Shown: positions 10,133-19,786 of the stretch, piece after piece
Numbering within the stretch: position 1 is the stretch's first letter
Layout of the letters: every line of letters begins with the position of its first letter
Origin: Akkermansia muciniphila
GTDB lineage: Bacteria; Verrucomicrobiota; Verrucomicrobiia; Limisphaerales; UBA1100
DNA: 43,102 nt
NCBI GenBank assembly: GCA_945903605.1
Contig: CAMDOH010000018.1
Location: forward strand, 1-43,102
Direction of reading: 5' to 3'
Notes under the pieces: model-generated
What the model saw: only the letters and a program-made list of their open reading frames with translations
Database searches by the model: none
Told to the model about the DNA's origin: nothing
Translations under genes and position numbers: made by a program

Positions 10133-12800
10133 GGATAAATTCATTGCTGGATAAAATCACGCGCGCATAAGCCGCCCAGGATTCTTTCAACCGGAGTTCC
10201 GCAGGCCGATGCGCCAGCGCTGCCGCGTAGTCATTGAGGAATGTTTTTGCAGCGATGTGTTCTGCGGGTGTGGGGGAGCGGCTGAAGGCCAGTTGATAGG
10301 CGCGATCGAGCCGGGCAGAATCATCCGTCAATGGCATTGTTGATGCGGCGAAACTCTGCGCGCGCGCGTGGAAAAACGCATCGTTCATGAAATAGAGAGC
10401 CTGCGTTGGCACGATGGTCGGCAGGCGCTCGGCCGTGCTGGAATTGGGGTCGGCTCCATCGAACAGCGCGAGGAACGGGTGACGTTTGATGCGTTGCACC
10501 ATCAGATAAACGCTGCGGCGATTGATTTCGTAAGTCGTATTGAACGGGGTGTGCTGCGTGAAGCCCCAACTCTTTTCGGTGGGGAAGGGATGGGCGGTGC
10601 CAGGAGTCCGATCGAGGTCGCCACTCACCGACAACAGGCCGTCTCGAATTTCCTCGGCGCTGAGCCGGCGACGATCGAACCGGCCAAAGAGAACATTGTC
10701 CGTGTCGCTGGACCTGTGGGCGCCTGCTGATTGTTGATACGTGGACGATTTCATGATGAGCCGATGCAACGATTTGACGCTCCATCCCGAGCGGATCAAT
10801 TCAGCGGCCAGCGAATCCAGTAGCGCCAGATTCGTGGGCGGCAAACCGCGCGTGCCAAAATCATTCGGTGTGCGCACGAGTCCACGCCCGAAATGGTGTT
10901 GCCAGACGCGATTGGCCATCACGCGCGCAGTGAGTGGCGCAGTGGAGCCGGTCGTGATCCAGCGCGCGAGTTGTGCCCGGCCACTGCCTGCTTCTGGTGA
11001 AAGCAATGGCCCGCCAAACGCGGTGAGAAACCGACGTGGAACTTCTTCGCCGGGCATTTCCGGGTCGCCGCGACGATGAATGGGAGAGTTGGTCGCCTTG
11101 CCTTCGATGACGGAATAAGCCAGATCCATTCGCGGCTCGGCTGCAGCCAATTCGACGCGCTCGCGTTTGAGCGTCTCGCTTTGTCGTGCCAGCAAATGAA
11201 GTTGGTGAAAGGTCTCGCCATCACTTGCGCGGTGATCCAACTGCCACAGTACTCCGTCGCCTCCAGTGGCGTCGGCATCGGCGATGCGGCCTTGGATGGC
11301 GATGCGGCCATCGATCGGGCTGCGCCAAGCGACGGTGACATGCGAGCGCGGGCCGGGATGAGCAACGAAGGATTTTGGCTCGAGTGAAACGGTGGTCAGT
11401 TTGACAGGTTCCGCACGAGTGTTGATGAAGACCGAAGGCCAATCTTCCGCGCCGCTCCACGCGAGAATGCCGGGAACATTCAACAGGTCTTTTGTGAATC
11501 GCGGCAGTGGCGCGAGCGTTTCCGCGCTTTCGCAAAACCGCCAGACGTTCGTGTTGCCGTGGCGGTCGGCGCGCAAACTGCCTGTGCCAACGCGAAAGAA
11601 ATCGTCCAGCGCATCATCAACGAGTGACCAGCGGCGTTTCGCGCCATCGAGTTCGATCACGTCAAATCCGATGGTCGTGCTGTCCGCGCCGTGATTGGCG
11701 CCAGCAAAGAGGGTCAGCTCGATCAGTTCGCCCTTTTTTATTTTCAAATTGGAGAGTGCGGCGCCGTTCGTGCCGTCGACGAATGATTGCGCTGCGCCGT
11801 TGGCAAGCCGGCCTTCGACTCGAGTCATCGGTGCGACAGTGCGGGTGGTCTTGAGTTGCGCGGTGAGTTCCCGGGCGCGCGTCGCTTGTGGAGCCAGCGC
11901 TTGGTCAAGCTGCGCGATGCGTTCGCGCCACGCATTCATTTGGATGAGTTGCTCGCCCGAGGATTTGAGTGACACCATGTCGCGTGGTGCCTTTTCTTTT
12001 TCGCAACCAGGAAAAGGATAGCGCGTGCTTTGGAAGATGCCGTACAGCGCGTAGTAATCGGATTGCGGGATGGGATCGTATTTGTGGTCGTGACAACGGG
12101 CGCAGGAAATGGTCAGTCCGAGAAACGATTTTCCGAGAGTGTCGATGGTGTCTTCGATCGTCAGAAAATGATCCTTCGCGATGTCGAAACCAAATCGGCG
12201 CGCGATGGCGAGATAACCTGTGGCGGTGATGAGTTCGTTGAATTGCGCCGGTGGCGCGCTTGCTGCAAGGATGTCGCCGGCGAGTTGTTCGGTGATGAAG
12301 CGGTCGAACGGTTTGTCGGTGTTGAAGGAATCGATGACGTAGTTGCGATAACGCCAGGCTTGCGGCACGGGGAAATCGGCGGTCTCACCGGCGGTATCGG
12401 CGTATCGAACGATGTCGAGCCAATGACGGCCCCAACGCTCGCCGTAGTGCGGGCTGGCGAGGAGTCGATCGATCACTTTTGCGAATGCGCCGGGAGAATT
12501 GTCTGCAAGAAATGCGGTGACTTCTTCGGGCGTGGGCGGCAGGCCGATCAAGTCGAACGTGGCGCGACGAATGAGTGTGCGCTTGTCGGCGGCTGGCGAT
12601 GGAACGAGCTTTTTCTCTTCGATTGCCGAGAGGACATACGGATCCACTGCAGTTTTCGCCCATTGGGTGTCGTTCACCTTCGGCACGGGTGGACTGGCGA
12701 GTGGTTGAAATGCCCAGTGTGGTTTAGTTGCAGGCGCGGTGATCCCAGAAAAAGCAGCTGTGCCGATGGCGATGGCCAGCACGGCAATTGGCAGTTTCAT
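10122..12800 (-). CDS. DUF1549/DUF1553 (PSD1) protein with inserted beta-sandwich-like module
   Basis: MKLPIAVLAIAIGTAAFSGITAPA signal; [50 protein letters not shown] module; ARVMANRVWQHHFGRGLVRTPNDFG; NEFIHVE*. Overlaps the next DUF1501 start by 11 nt. Confidence 0.92.
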   Translation of the reverse strand: MKLPIAVLAIAIGTAAFSGITAPATKPHWAFQPLASPPVPKVNDTQWAKTAVDPYVLSAIEEKKLVPSPAADKRTLIRRATFDLIGLPPTPEEVTAFLADNSPGAFAKVIDRLLASPHYGERWGRHWLDIVRYADTAGETADFPVPQAWRYRNYVIDSFNTDKPFDRFITEQLAGDILAASAPPAQFNELITATGYLAIARRFGFDIAKDHFLTIEDTIDTLGKSFLGLTISCARCHDHKYDPIPQSDYYALYGIFQSTRYPFPGCEKEKAPRDMVSLKSSGEQLIQMNAWRERIAQLDQALAPQATRARELTAQLKTTRTVAPMTRVEGRLANGAAQSFVDGTNGAALSNLKIKKGELIELTLFAGANHGADSTTIGFDVIELDGAKRRWSLVDDALDDFFRVGTGSLRADRHGNTNVWRFCESAETLAPLPRFTKDLLNVPGILAWSGAEDWPSVFINTRAEPVKLTTVSLEPKSFVAHPGPRSHVTVAWRSPIDGRIAIQGRIADADATGGDGVLWQLDHRASDGETFHQLHLLARQSETLKRERVELAAAEPRMDLAYSVIEGKATNSPIHRRGDPEMPGEEVPRRFLTAFGGPLLSPEAGSGRAQLARWITTGSTAPLTARVMANRVWQHHFGRGLVRTPNDFGTRGLPPTNLALLDSLAAELIRSGWSVKSLHRLIMKSSTYQQSAGAHRSSDTDNVLFGRFDRRRLSAEEIRDGLLSVSGDLDRTPGTAHPFPTEKSWGFTQHTPFNTTYEINRRSVYLMVQRIKRHPFLALFDGADPNSSTAERLPTIVPTQALYFMNDAFFHARAQSFAASTMPLTDDSARLDRAYQLAFSRSPTPAEHIAAKTFLNDYAAALAHRPAELRLKESWAAYARVILSSNEFIHVE

Positions 12801-12868
12801 AAAAAAACAATGGCGGTTACTGAGAGCAACGGCAAGCACAGGCTGCGCGATTTCCGCTGTCGCGCGGC

Positions 12869-14299
12869 TCAGGACAGGATGGGTTTGATGACGTTTCCGG
12901 CGACGTCGGTGAGGCGGAAGTCGCGTCCCTGAAACCGGAACGTGAGCCGCCGATGGTCGATTCCCAGCAGGTGCAGCATCGTCGCGTGCAAGTCGTTTAC
13001 GTGGACGACATCGACGGCCGCGTGATAGCCAAGTTCATCCGTCGATCCGTAGCTCGTGCCGCCTTTGATTCCGCCTCCCGCCAGCCAGACAGAGTAGCCT
13101 TTCATGTGGTGATCCCGACCGCTGCCTTGTGCCATCGGTGTGCGGCCGAATTCGCCGTTCCAAAGTATGAGTGTGTCTTTGAGCATGTCGCGCGCTTTGA
13201 GATCCTTGATGAGTGCGGCCATGCCTTTGTCCACTTCGGCGGCGGTGCCGCGCACGTGTTCCTTGATGGAGCCGTGATGATCCCAATCGCGATGATACAA
13301 CTGGATGAATCGCACACCGCGTTCGGCGAGTCGGCGGGCGAGCAGGCAGTTGGATGAGAATGTGCCGTCGCCCGGTTTGGATCCGTATTGGTCGAGGATG
13401 TGCTGCGGCTCTTTGGAGACATCCATCAGATCGGGCACGGAGAGTTGCATCTGAAATGCCATCTCGTATTGCGCGATGCGCGTGGCGATTTCCGGATCGT
13501 CCACCACGGAATTCTGCAATGAATTGAGTTGGCGCACGGTGGAGATAACGTCGCGCTGACGGTCGGTGGTGACGCCCTTCGGGTTTTTGACATACAGCAC
13601 CGGATCGCCCTTGGAGCGAAGCTCGATGCCTTGATGATGGCTCGGCAAAAAACCACTGTGCCACTGTCGCGCCGAGATGGGTTGCGACTGGCCGAACCGG
13701 CCTGTGGAAGTGAGCACAACGAAGCCGGGCAAATCCTGGCTCTCGCTGCCCAATCCGTATGTGACCCACGAGCCCATGCTCGGACGTCCGCTGATGGTCG
13801 TGCCGGTGTTCATGTACGTGTGCGCGGGATCGTGGTTGATCGCCTCGGTGTGAAACGAGCGGATGATGCACATCTCGTCTGCCACTTCGTGCAAGCCCGG
13901 GAAAATCTCGCTGATGGACTGGCCGGATTTTCCAACCGTCTTGAAATCCCATTGCGGTCCGAAACAGTTCAACTTCGCACCTTGCAATTGGGCGATCGGC
14001 TGACCTTTTGTGATGCTCTCAGGCATCGGCTGACCATTCATTTCTTTGAGCTTCGGCTTGTAATCAAAAGTCTCGAGATGCGACGGCCCGCCAGCCATGT
14101 AAAATTGGATGATCCGTTTGACCTTCGGCGCATGATGCAGCGGCTGAAGGATGCCCGATGCCGTTGCGGACTTCGCCGCCGGCGCGCCGAACAAGCGGGA
14201 GTCCACTAAGCTGGCCAGCGCCGCCGTGCCGACCGTCGCGCCAGCGCGACAGAGAAACGCGCGACGATGGAATTGTTCAGCGGATTGAATGGGATTCAT
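12869..14299 (-). CDS. DUF1501 family protein, Tat signal
   Basis: FHRRAFLCRAGATVGTAALASLV; GGPSHLETFDYKPKL; GEFGRTPMAQGSGRDHHMKGYSVWLAGGGIKGGTSYGSTDELGY; DVAGNVIKPILS*. Confidence 0.92.
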   Translation of the reverse strand: MNPIQSAEQFHRRAFLCRAGATVGTAALASLVDSRLFGAPAAKSATASGILQPLHHAPKVKRIIQFYMAGGPSHLETFDYKPKLKEMNGQPMPESITKGQPIAQLQGAKLNCFGPQWDFKTVGKSGQSISEIFPGLHEVADEMCIIRSFHTEAINHDPAHTYMNTGTTISGRPSMGSWVTYGLGSESQDLPGFVVLTSTGRFGQSQPISARQWHSGFLPSHHQGIELRSKGDPVLYVKNPKGVTTDRQRDVISTVRQLNSLQNSVVDDPEIATRIAQYEMAFQMQLSVPDLMDVSKEPQHILDQYGSKPGDGTFSSNCLLARRLAERGVRFIQLYHRDWDHHGSIKEHVRGTAAEVDKGMAALIKDLKARDMLKDTLILWNGEFGRTPMAQGSGRDHHMKGYSVWLAGGGIKGGTSYGSTDELGYHAAVDVVHVNDLHATMLHLLGIDHRRLTFRFQGRDFRLTDVAGNVIKPILS

Positions 14300-14308
14300 G
14301 ACAATTTC

Positions 14309-16915
14309 TTAATTTCTCGTGATGAACTCGTGCAGGTTGAAAAGAACGCGCGCGGCATTGGTCCACGCCGCAAGCTCGGTGGCCGGGAACTCTTTCGCGG
14401 CAGGACGGTCGCCCACTTTCAGGAACTCGTCGGCTGCAATCTTGTCGGCCTCGAATTGTTGGAGGTGTTGCGAGACAAGTTCACCCAGTAATTTGATCTC
14501 CGCTGGACGCGGCGCGCGATGGAGCGAATGTCGAAATGCAAATTGCAATCGCGAGGTGGTGTCTTTTCCGCCATCGCGTAAAATTCGCTCGGCAAATGCG
14601 CGTGCGGCCTCGACGTACGTCGGGTCATTGAGCAGCACGAGCGCTTGCTGCGGCGTGTTGGATCGGACGCGTTCGGCCACGCATTCCTCGCGCGTGGAAG
14701 CATCGAAAGCTAGCAAGCTCGGATGCAGGAAAGTGCGGCACCAGTAAGTATAGACTCCCCGGCGGTAGAGTCCATCGCCGGCGTCTTTCTGCCACTCGCG
14801 TGTGGGGAAATTCAGGTATGACCAGTATCCGGCGGGCTGATATTGCCGCGCGCTGGGCCCGCCCATTTTGTGGACGAGCAGTCCGCTCACGGCGAGCGCA
14901 TTGTCACGCACCATTTCGGCTTCGAGCCGGAAGCGGCCCTGTCGCGCGAGCAGCGAGTTGTAAGGGTCCTTCTGGCGCAATGCTGCATTATCGGTCGAGA
15001 CCTGCCGGTACGTACCGGACATCGCGATGAGTTTCATGATGTGCTTCACATTCCAGCCACTGTCTACAAATTCATTCGCGAGCCAGTCGAGCAGTTCAGG
15101 GTGAGATGGGTGCTGGCCTTGCCGGCCAAAGTCTTCGAGCGTGGTGACCAGCCCGCGTCCATACATGAGTTTCCAAACCCGGTTGACGAAGACTCGAGCG
15201 GTGAGGGGATTCTCTTTCGAGGTGAGCCACTGTGCGAGGTCGAGCCGGTTGGCTCGGCGCTCTTTGGTTTCGATCTTGCCGAGTGAAACGGGAATCGCCG
15301 GCTGCATGGCTTCGCCCGCATCGTCCAGCCAGTTGCCTCGCGGCAAAATGCGCACCATGCGCGGGGCGACAGCGGTCGAAACCATGGTTCGTGCGAATCC
15401 TTTTTCCACTTCGGCGCGGCTGGCTTTGGCCAAAGCGAGTTTTTTGTGCAAAGGCTCGAATGTGGCGCGGCTGCCGCGCCAGATGAATTCGATGTAGTGG
15501 TCGCCGATCAATTTGCGCTGCGCTTCGGTGCGCTGTTCGGCGGCTACTTTCACGGCGTCGATGATGGGTTTGGGCACTGTCGGTTTTGCGTCGGCAGCGA
15601 CTTTTGTTTCCCAAGCGCGTTGAGAATCAGCCGAGAGGTCGGGTTTGGCCGGCGCTGTCTTCGGATCGATCGCATCAGGCGCTTTCGTTGTGGGTGGTGG
15701 CGGCTCCGAGTATTTTGTCTTTGCCACAGCATCGCGGACTTCGCCTTCGGCGGCGGTAAGCTGTTTGTCAAATTCATCGAGTCTTTGCTTTTGCTCGGGT
15801 GTGGGTAGTTGAACAGTGTCGAGTCCGCCGACGGCTGTTTCTTTGATGTCTGCAAAAAAAGCGGCGAAGGAATAAAAGTCGCGCTGTTGAAAGGGATCAT
15901 ACTTGTGGTCGTGACATTCGGTGCAGCCGAGCGTGGTTCCCAGCCAGACGACCGAAGCGTTGCGCACGCGGTCGGCGGCGTATTTGGCCGTGTATTCCTT
16001 GGCTTGTGCGCCGCCTTCCTCGGTGGTCATGAGCAGTTTGTTGTAGCCGCTGGCGATCTGTTGCGCCTGCGTCGCACCGGGCAGTAAATCACCAGCGAGT
16101 TGTTCGGCGGTGAAACGATCGAAGGGCAGGTTGCTGTTGAAGGCATTGATCACGTAATCGCGGTAAGGCGTGATGTGCTGATGCTGGTCGCCATGATACC
16201 CGCGCGTGTCGGCGTAGCGGACGAGGTCGAACCAGTGCATCGCCATGCGCTCACCGAAATGCGATGAGGCGAGAAACCGGTCGACCAGTTTTTCGTAGGC
16301 CTGCGGCGATTTGTCGTTCACGAACGACTCAACTTCAGCCGTCGCAGGCGGCAGGCCGGTGAGATCGAAGCTGAGTCGGCGCGCTTGCGTGACACGATCG
16401 GCCTCGGTCGATGGCTTGAGTTTTTGTTCCTGAAGTTTGGCGAGAACGAAACGGTCGATATCGTTTCGGACAAACTCTTTTGCCGTCACCGCAGGAACTT
16501 TGTGCTTCACGGGCGAAACGTAAGCCCAGTGGGTTTGGTACTCGGCGCCCTGCGTGATCCACAATTTGAGCAGAGCGATTTCGCGCGAGGTGAGTTTTTT
16601 ATTCGTTTTTGGCGGCGGCATCAGATCATCGCCATCCGAAGTGGTGATGCGTTGCATGAGCGCGCTTTTGGCCGACTGTTTTGGCACGATGGCGGCATGT
16701 CCATCCTTGTTCACTTTCAACGCGCTCTCGCGTAGGTCGAGTCGGAGATCGCCTCGAAGTTGTTTGGCATCCGGTCCATGGCAGGCGTAGCAATTCTCAG
16801 AAAGGATGGGGCGGATATCGCGGTTGTAATCGATCTTGGCGGGCAACGGCGCATCGGCGGCAGTGGCAAGGAGGAAGGGAAATCCGAGCGCGATCAATAA
16901 AGTGAAATGTTTCAT
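14309..16915 (-). CDS. PSCyt1-DUF1549-DUF1553 (PSD1) c-type cytochrome protein
   Basis: MKHFTLLIALGFPFLLATAADAPL signal; NCYACHGPDAKQLRGDLRLD (N-terminal heme motif); CTECHDHKYDPFQQRDFY; ARVFVNRVWKLMYGRGLVTTLEDFG; HEFITRN*. Confidence 0.93.
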   Translation of the reverse strand: MKHFTLLIALGFPFLLATAADAPLPAKIDYNRDIRPILSENCYACHGPDAKQLRGDLRLDLRESALKVNKDGHAAIVPKQSAKSALMQRITTSDGDDLMPPPKTNKKLTSREIALLKLWITQGAEYQTHWAYVSPVKHKVPAVTAKEFVRNDIDRFVLAKLQEQKLKPSTEADRVTQARRLSFDLTGLPPATAEVESFVNDKSPQAYEKLVDRFLASSHFGERMAMHWFDLVRYADTRGYHGDQHQHITPYRDYVINAFNSNLPFDRFTAEQLAGDLLPGATQAQQIASGYNKLLMTTEEGGAQAKEYTAKYAADRVRNASVVWLGTTLGCTECHDHKYDPFQQRDFYSFAAFFADIKETAVGGLDTVQLPTPEQKQRLDEFDKQLTAAEGEVRDAVAKTKYSEPPPPTTKAPDAIDPKTAPAKPDLSADSQRAWETKVAADAKPTVPKPIIDAVKVAAEQRTEAQRKLIGDHYIEFIWRGSRATFEPLHKKLALAKASRAEVEKGFARTMVSTAVAPRMVRILPRGNWLDDAGEAMQPAIPVSLGKIETKERRANRLDLAQWLTSKENPLTARVFVNRVWKLMYGRGLVTTLEDFGRQGQHPSHPELLDWLANEFVDSGWNVKHIMKLIAMSGTYRQVSTDNAALRQKDPYNSLLARQGRFRLEAEMVRDNALAVSGLLVHKMGGPSARQYQPAGYWSYLNFPTREWQKDAGDGLYRRGVYTYWCRTFLHPSLLAFDASTREECVAERVRSNTPQQALVLLNDPTYVEAARAFAERILRDGGKDTTSRLQFAFRHSLHRAPRPAEIKLLGELVSQHLQQFEADKIAADEFLKVGDRPAAKEFPATELAAWTNAARVLFNLHEFITRN

Positions 16916-16944
16916 GTCATCAATCCAGAATTTCAATGGCGATG

Positions 16945-17883
16945 TTAGACGTGCTGCTTGGCGCCCTCAATCAGTTTTCTAATGAACGAGTGGAATGGGG
17001 CCGGCAGTGGCGGAGTCGCGCTTGGCTGCGAAGCAACATAAGCGCCCAGATGATTTGCCAGATGAATGATGTCCGGCCAGTTGAGACCGAAAAGCCGTCC
17101 CGTCAGCAGTCCAGCGCAACAAGCGTCGCCTGCGCCAACGCTGTCAGCTCCCGGCGCGCTGGGATAGTGAACGGGTTCGCATTCGATACGGCCGTCGCTT
17201 GTGTAAGCCGCCGTTCCGCGTTCGCCGCGGGTGTGGATGACCGCTTCGAGTTTGTATCGCGCGCGCAAGGCCGTTGCCAATGCATCGGTCGAGTTGCCAG
17301 CAATGCCGAGCAACCGCGAAACGACCGGTAATTCAGTCTCGTTCAACTTGACCCAATGCGCCGCGCTGCAGCCGTAATCCAACATCTCTGCCGTGTAAAT
17401 GTCCATGCGCAGATTCACATCGAAGATGCGAGTGGCCGATTTCGCAGTGCTGAGAAAGGTGCGCAGGGCGGCCCGCGCTGTGGGATGCCGCTGTGAGAGG
17501 CTGCCAAAACTCACCGCGCCGCAGGAGCGAGCCAGATCCAATTCGCGCGCGCCACAGGTGAGATTATCCCAAGCTGAGTCCACGACGATTTCGTATTCGG
17601 GTGCTCCATTGCGAAACTGCACGATGACTTTTCCAGTGGGTTTATCGGGATCAGACTGGATGAATTCTGTCGGCAACTCACGCGAGTGAAATTCATCGCG
17701 CAGTCGGCGGCCGAGATCGTCGACGCCCACACGACTGAGCAGCACGCCGCGTCCGCCGAGTGGCGCGAGCAATTGATGAGCGTGAACGGAGACGTTGAGA
17801 GACGTGCCGCCGAGCACGACTTTATCCGGGAAAACATCATACACCGCCTCGCCGAGGCCGACGATGCAGAGCGGCGCAGCCAT
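16945..17883 (-). CDS. PfkB-family carbohydrate kinase
   Basis: GGTSLNVSVHAHQLLAPLGGRGVLLSRVGVDDLGRRLRDE and PfkB signature-2-like GADSVGAGDACCAGLLTGRLFG. Confidence 0.88.
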   Translation of the reverse strand: MAAPLCIVGLGEAVYDVFPDKVVLGGTSLNVSVHAHQLLAPLGGRGVLLSRVGVDDLGRRLRDEFHSRELPTEFIQSDPDKPTGKVIVQFRNGAPEYEIVVDSAWDNLTCGARELDLARSCGAVSFGSLSQRHPTARAALRTFLSTAKSATRIFDVNLRMDIYTAEMLDYGCSAAHWVKLNETELPVVSRLLGIAGNSTDALATALRARYKLEAVIHTRGERGTAAYTSDGRIECEPVHYPSAPGADSVGAGDACCAGLLTGRLFGLNWPDIIHLANHLGAYVASQPSATPPLPAPFHSFIRKLIEGAKQHV

Positions 17884-17889
17884 ACGAAA

Positions 17890-18657
17890 TTAAAACACCG
17901 TCATCCCGCCGTTCACGTGCAGGTTTTGGCCGATGACAAAAGAGGACGCGTCGCTGGCGAGAAAAGTCACCGCACCTGCGAGATCATCCGGCACGCCCCA
18001 GCGATTGGCCGGAATCAGCGCGCGGTAACCGTCCTTGATTTGTTGTGAGTCGTGCTCGTGCCGTTCCACGGGAATCCAGCCGGGCGAAATCATGTTGACG
18101 GTGATGCCGTAGGGAGCCAGCTCACCGGCCATGCTGCGAGTCCAACCATTCTGGCCACCTTTGGCCGCCACGTATGCGCTGAAATTCGGGACGCCCCGCG
18201 CGACAACTTCCGAGCCGATGTTGATGATGCGTCCCCAATGCTGTTTCTTCATGTGCGGCAAAACCGCACGCGAAACGAGGAACGGGCTTTTGATAAAGAA
18301 ATCGAGCATGGATTGGTAGAACGCCCAATCGTAGCGTTCGATCGGTTTCTGCGGTTGATCCGGCGTGGCGTTCAACACAACGATATCGATGGGGCCGAGT
18401 TTCGCTGCGATGTCCGCTACGAGCGCGTTCACCGAGGGTTCGTCCACGACGCTTCCACGGAAAAGAGCGCCGTGCAGTCCGGCGGCTTGGAATTCAGCGA
18501 GAGTTTTTTCTGCGCGAGAAGTGTTGTGGGCGTAATTGATGGCTACCTTTGCGCCAGCACGACCGAGTGCGAAGGCCATACCTTTGCCGAGTCCCGTGCT
18601 GCTGCCGGTGACGAGAGCGACGCGACCTTTGAGTGAGAAAAGAGGTTGTTGCGACAT
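17890..18657 (-). CDS. Short-chain dehydrogenase/reductase (SDR) family oxidoreductase
   Basis: TGSSTGLGKGMAFALGRAGAKVAINY (Rossmann TGxxxGxG), YVAAKGG (YxxxK), ITVNMISPGWIPVERHEH. 6-nt gap to the PfkB gene. Confidence 0.9.
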   Translation of the reverse strand: MSQQPLFSLKGRVALVTGSSTGLGKGMAFALGRAGAKVAINYAHNTSRAEKTLAEFQAAGLHGALFRGSVVDEPSVNALVADIAAKLGPIDIVVLNATPDQPQKPIERYDWAFYQSMLDFFIKSPFLVSRAVLPHMKKQHWGRIINIGSEVVARGVPNFSAYVAAKGGQNGWTRSMAGELAPYGITVNMISPGWIPVERHEHDSQQIKDGYRALIPANRWGVPDDLAGAVTFLASDASSFVIGQNLHVNGGMTVF

Positions 18658-18696
18658 GCGTGCGAAGAACTACCGGAGAGCAGCGCGCTCGTCAAA

Positions 18697-18780
18697 TCAA
18701 CTGATAATCTCCTTCACCACGCGGCCGGAGACCAGTAGATGAACTTGCTTTGCCATGTGCGGGTTTTTTCGAAGACCATC
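18697..18780 (-). pseudogene. Remnant of a DUF1501 C-terminus (fossil or duplicated target)
   Basis: Reverse-strand short frame MDGLRKNPHMAKQVHLLVSGRVVKEIIS*, ending like the intact DUF1501 (DVSGRVVKEIIA*) at 21047; 30 nt identical (18703-18732 vs 21053-21082). Upstream part is not DUF1501-like. Confidence 0.6.
18703..18732. repeat. 30-bp direct repeat, left copy
   Basis: gataatctccttcaccacgcggccggagac, identical to 21053-21082. Confidence 0.9.
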
Positions 18781-18868
18781 CATCAGTCGCGCTGGTATGC
18801 TTTCTGCTGAGTATTTAGCAGTAGTGCTGTGTTCAGTTGGCTAAAAATGGACAAAGCATGAAATTATT

Positions 18869-19780
18869 ATGAATGAATATGCATTTTCGACGCTGCCACC
18901 CTTGAAGGCGCCGCTAGAAACGCCGGTGCAATCGAGCGCGCAACCTAATTGGAATGCGCTGAAAGGGAAGATACGCGATCATTTTGTCCGTAATCCGGTG
19001 TTGAAGCCGCAAATAAAAGAGAATGAGGCGCGAGTTCGGCAGTTGGAACAATTAGGAATGGTGGTCATTGAGGATTTGTTGAGCCGCGAGGAAGTGACGG
19101 CGCTGGCTCAACGATTGCAGCCCACTATCGTGGATTGCGCGCGCAATCGGTTAACGCAGAATTTCCGGCATACCCGCTGGCCGCATTATGGGCGATTCAG
19201 AGTGTTTGAAATTCATGAACATCATCCGGAGGTGATGGAGGTTTTTTCGCACCCAACGGTAACGGATTTAGTCCAGTCCTACATGTCTCAGCAAGGTGCA
19301 CTGAAGACAACCATCCTGGAACTGCGAGTGCAGCCACCGAGTTGGGACGCGGCCTTGGTAGACCTGTATCCACACTGTGATCACATCTATCGGGAGGTAA
19401 AAGTTTTCCTGGCTCTCGAAGATATTGAGATGAAACACGGGCCGATGATTTACTGGACGCGGACACATCTCGACGGCGAGTGGCGCCGGTTGCCCGATTA
19501 TCTATTCTCCATTGGTGGAGTTTGGAGCGAGAGTCATATCATGACCGAAATGGCGATTGATTCCCTTATGGGGCGGCATCCAGAATTTCAACAAACCCAA
19601 CGTGTGGCCTGCGTGGTGCCGGCCGGTAGTTTGTATATCGTCGACACCCGTGGGCTTCATCGCGCGGGCTTTCTTGAAGGGGGACATCGTTTCCAAATCT
19701 ATGGTGAATATGCCATGCGGGGCTATGAACGGCACGGCATTCCTTGCAAGGATCATTTCCAACCCTTAAATCTAGGATAA
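18869..19780 (+). CDS. Phytanoyl-CoA dioxygenase-like (PhyH) Fe(II)/2-oxoglutarate oxygenase
   Basis: LGMVVIEDLLSREEVTALAQRL; HCD iron-ligand-like motif in YPHCDHIYREVKVFLALEDIEMKHGPMIYWTRTH; distal VDTRGLHRAG; fits the PhyH fold. Confidence 0.6.
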   Translation: MNEYAFSTLPPLKAPLETPVQSSAQPNWNALKGKIRDHFVRNPVLKPQIKENEARVRQLEQLGMVVIEDLLSREEVTALAQRLQPTIVDCARNRLTQNFRHTRWPHYGRFRVFEIHEHHPEVMEVFSHPTVTDLVQSYMSQQGALKTTILELRVQPPSWDAALVDLYPHCDHIYREVKVFLALEDIEMKHGPMIYWTRTHLDGEWRRLPDYLFSIGGVWSESHIMTEMAIDSLMGRHPEFQQTQRVACVVPAGSLYIVDTRGLHRAGFLEGGHRFQIYGEYAMRGYERHGIPCKDHFQPLNLG

Positions 19781-19786
19781 GCAAAA

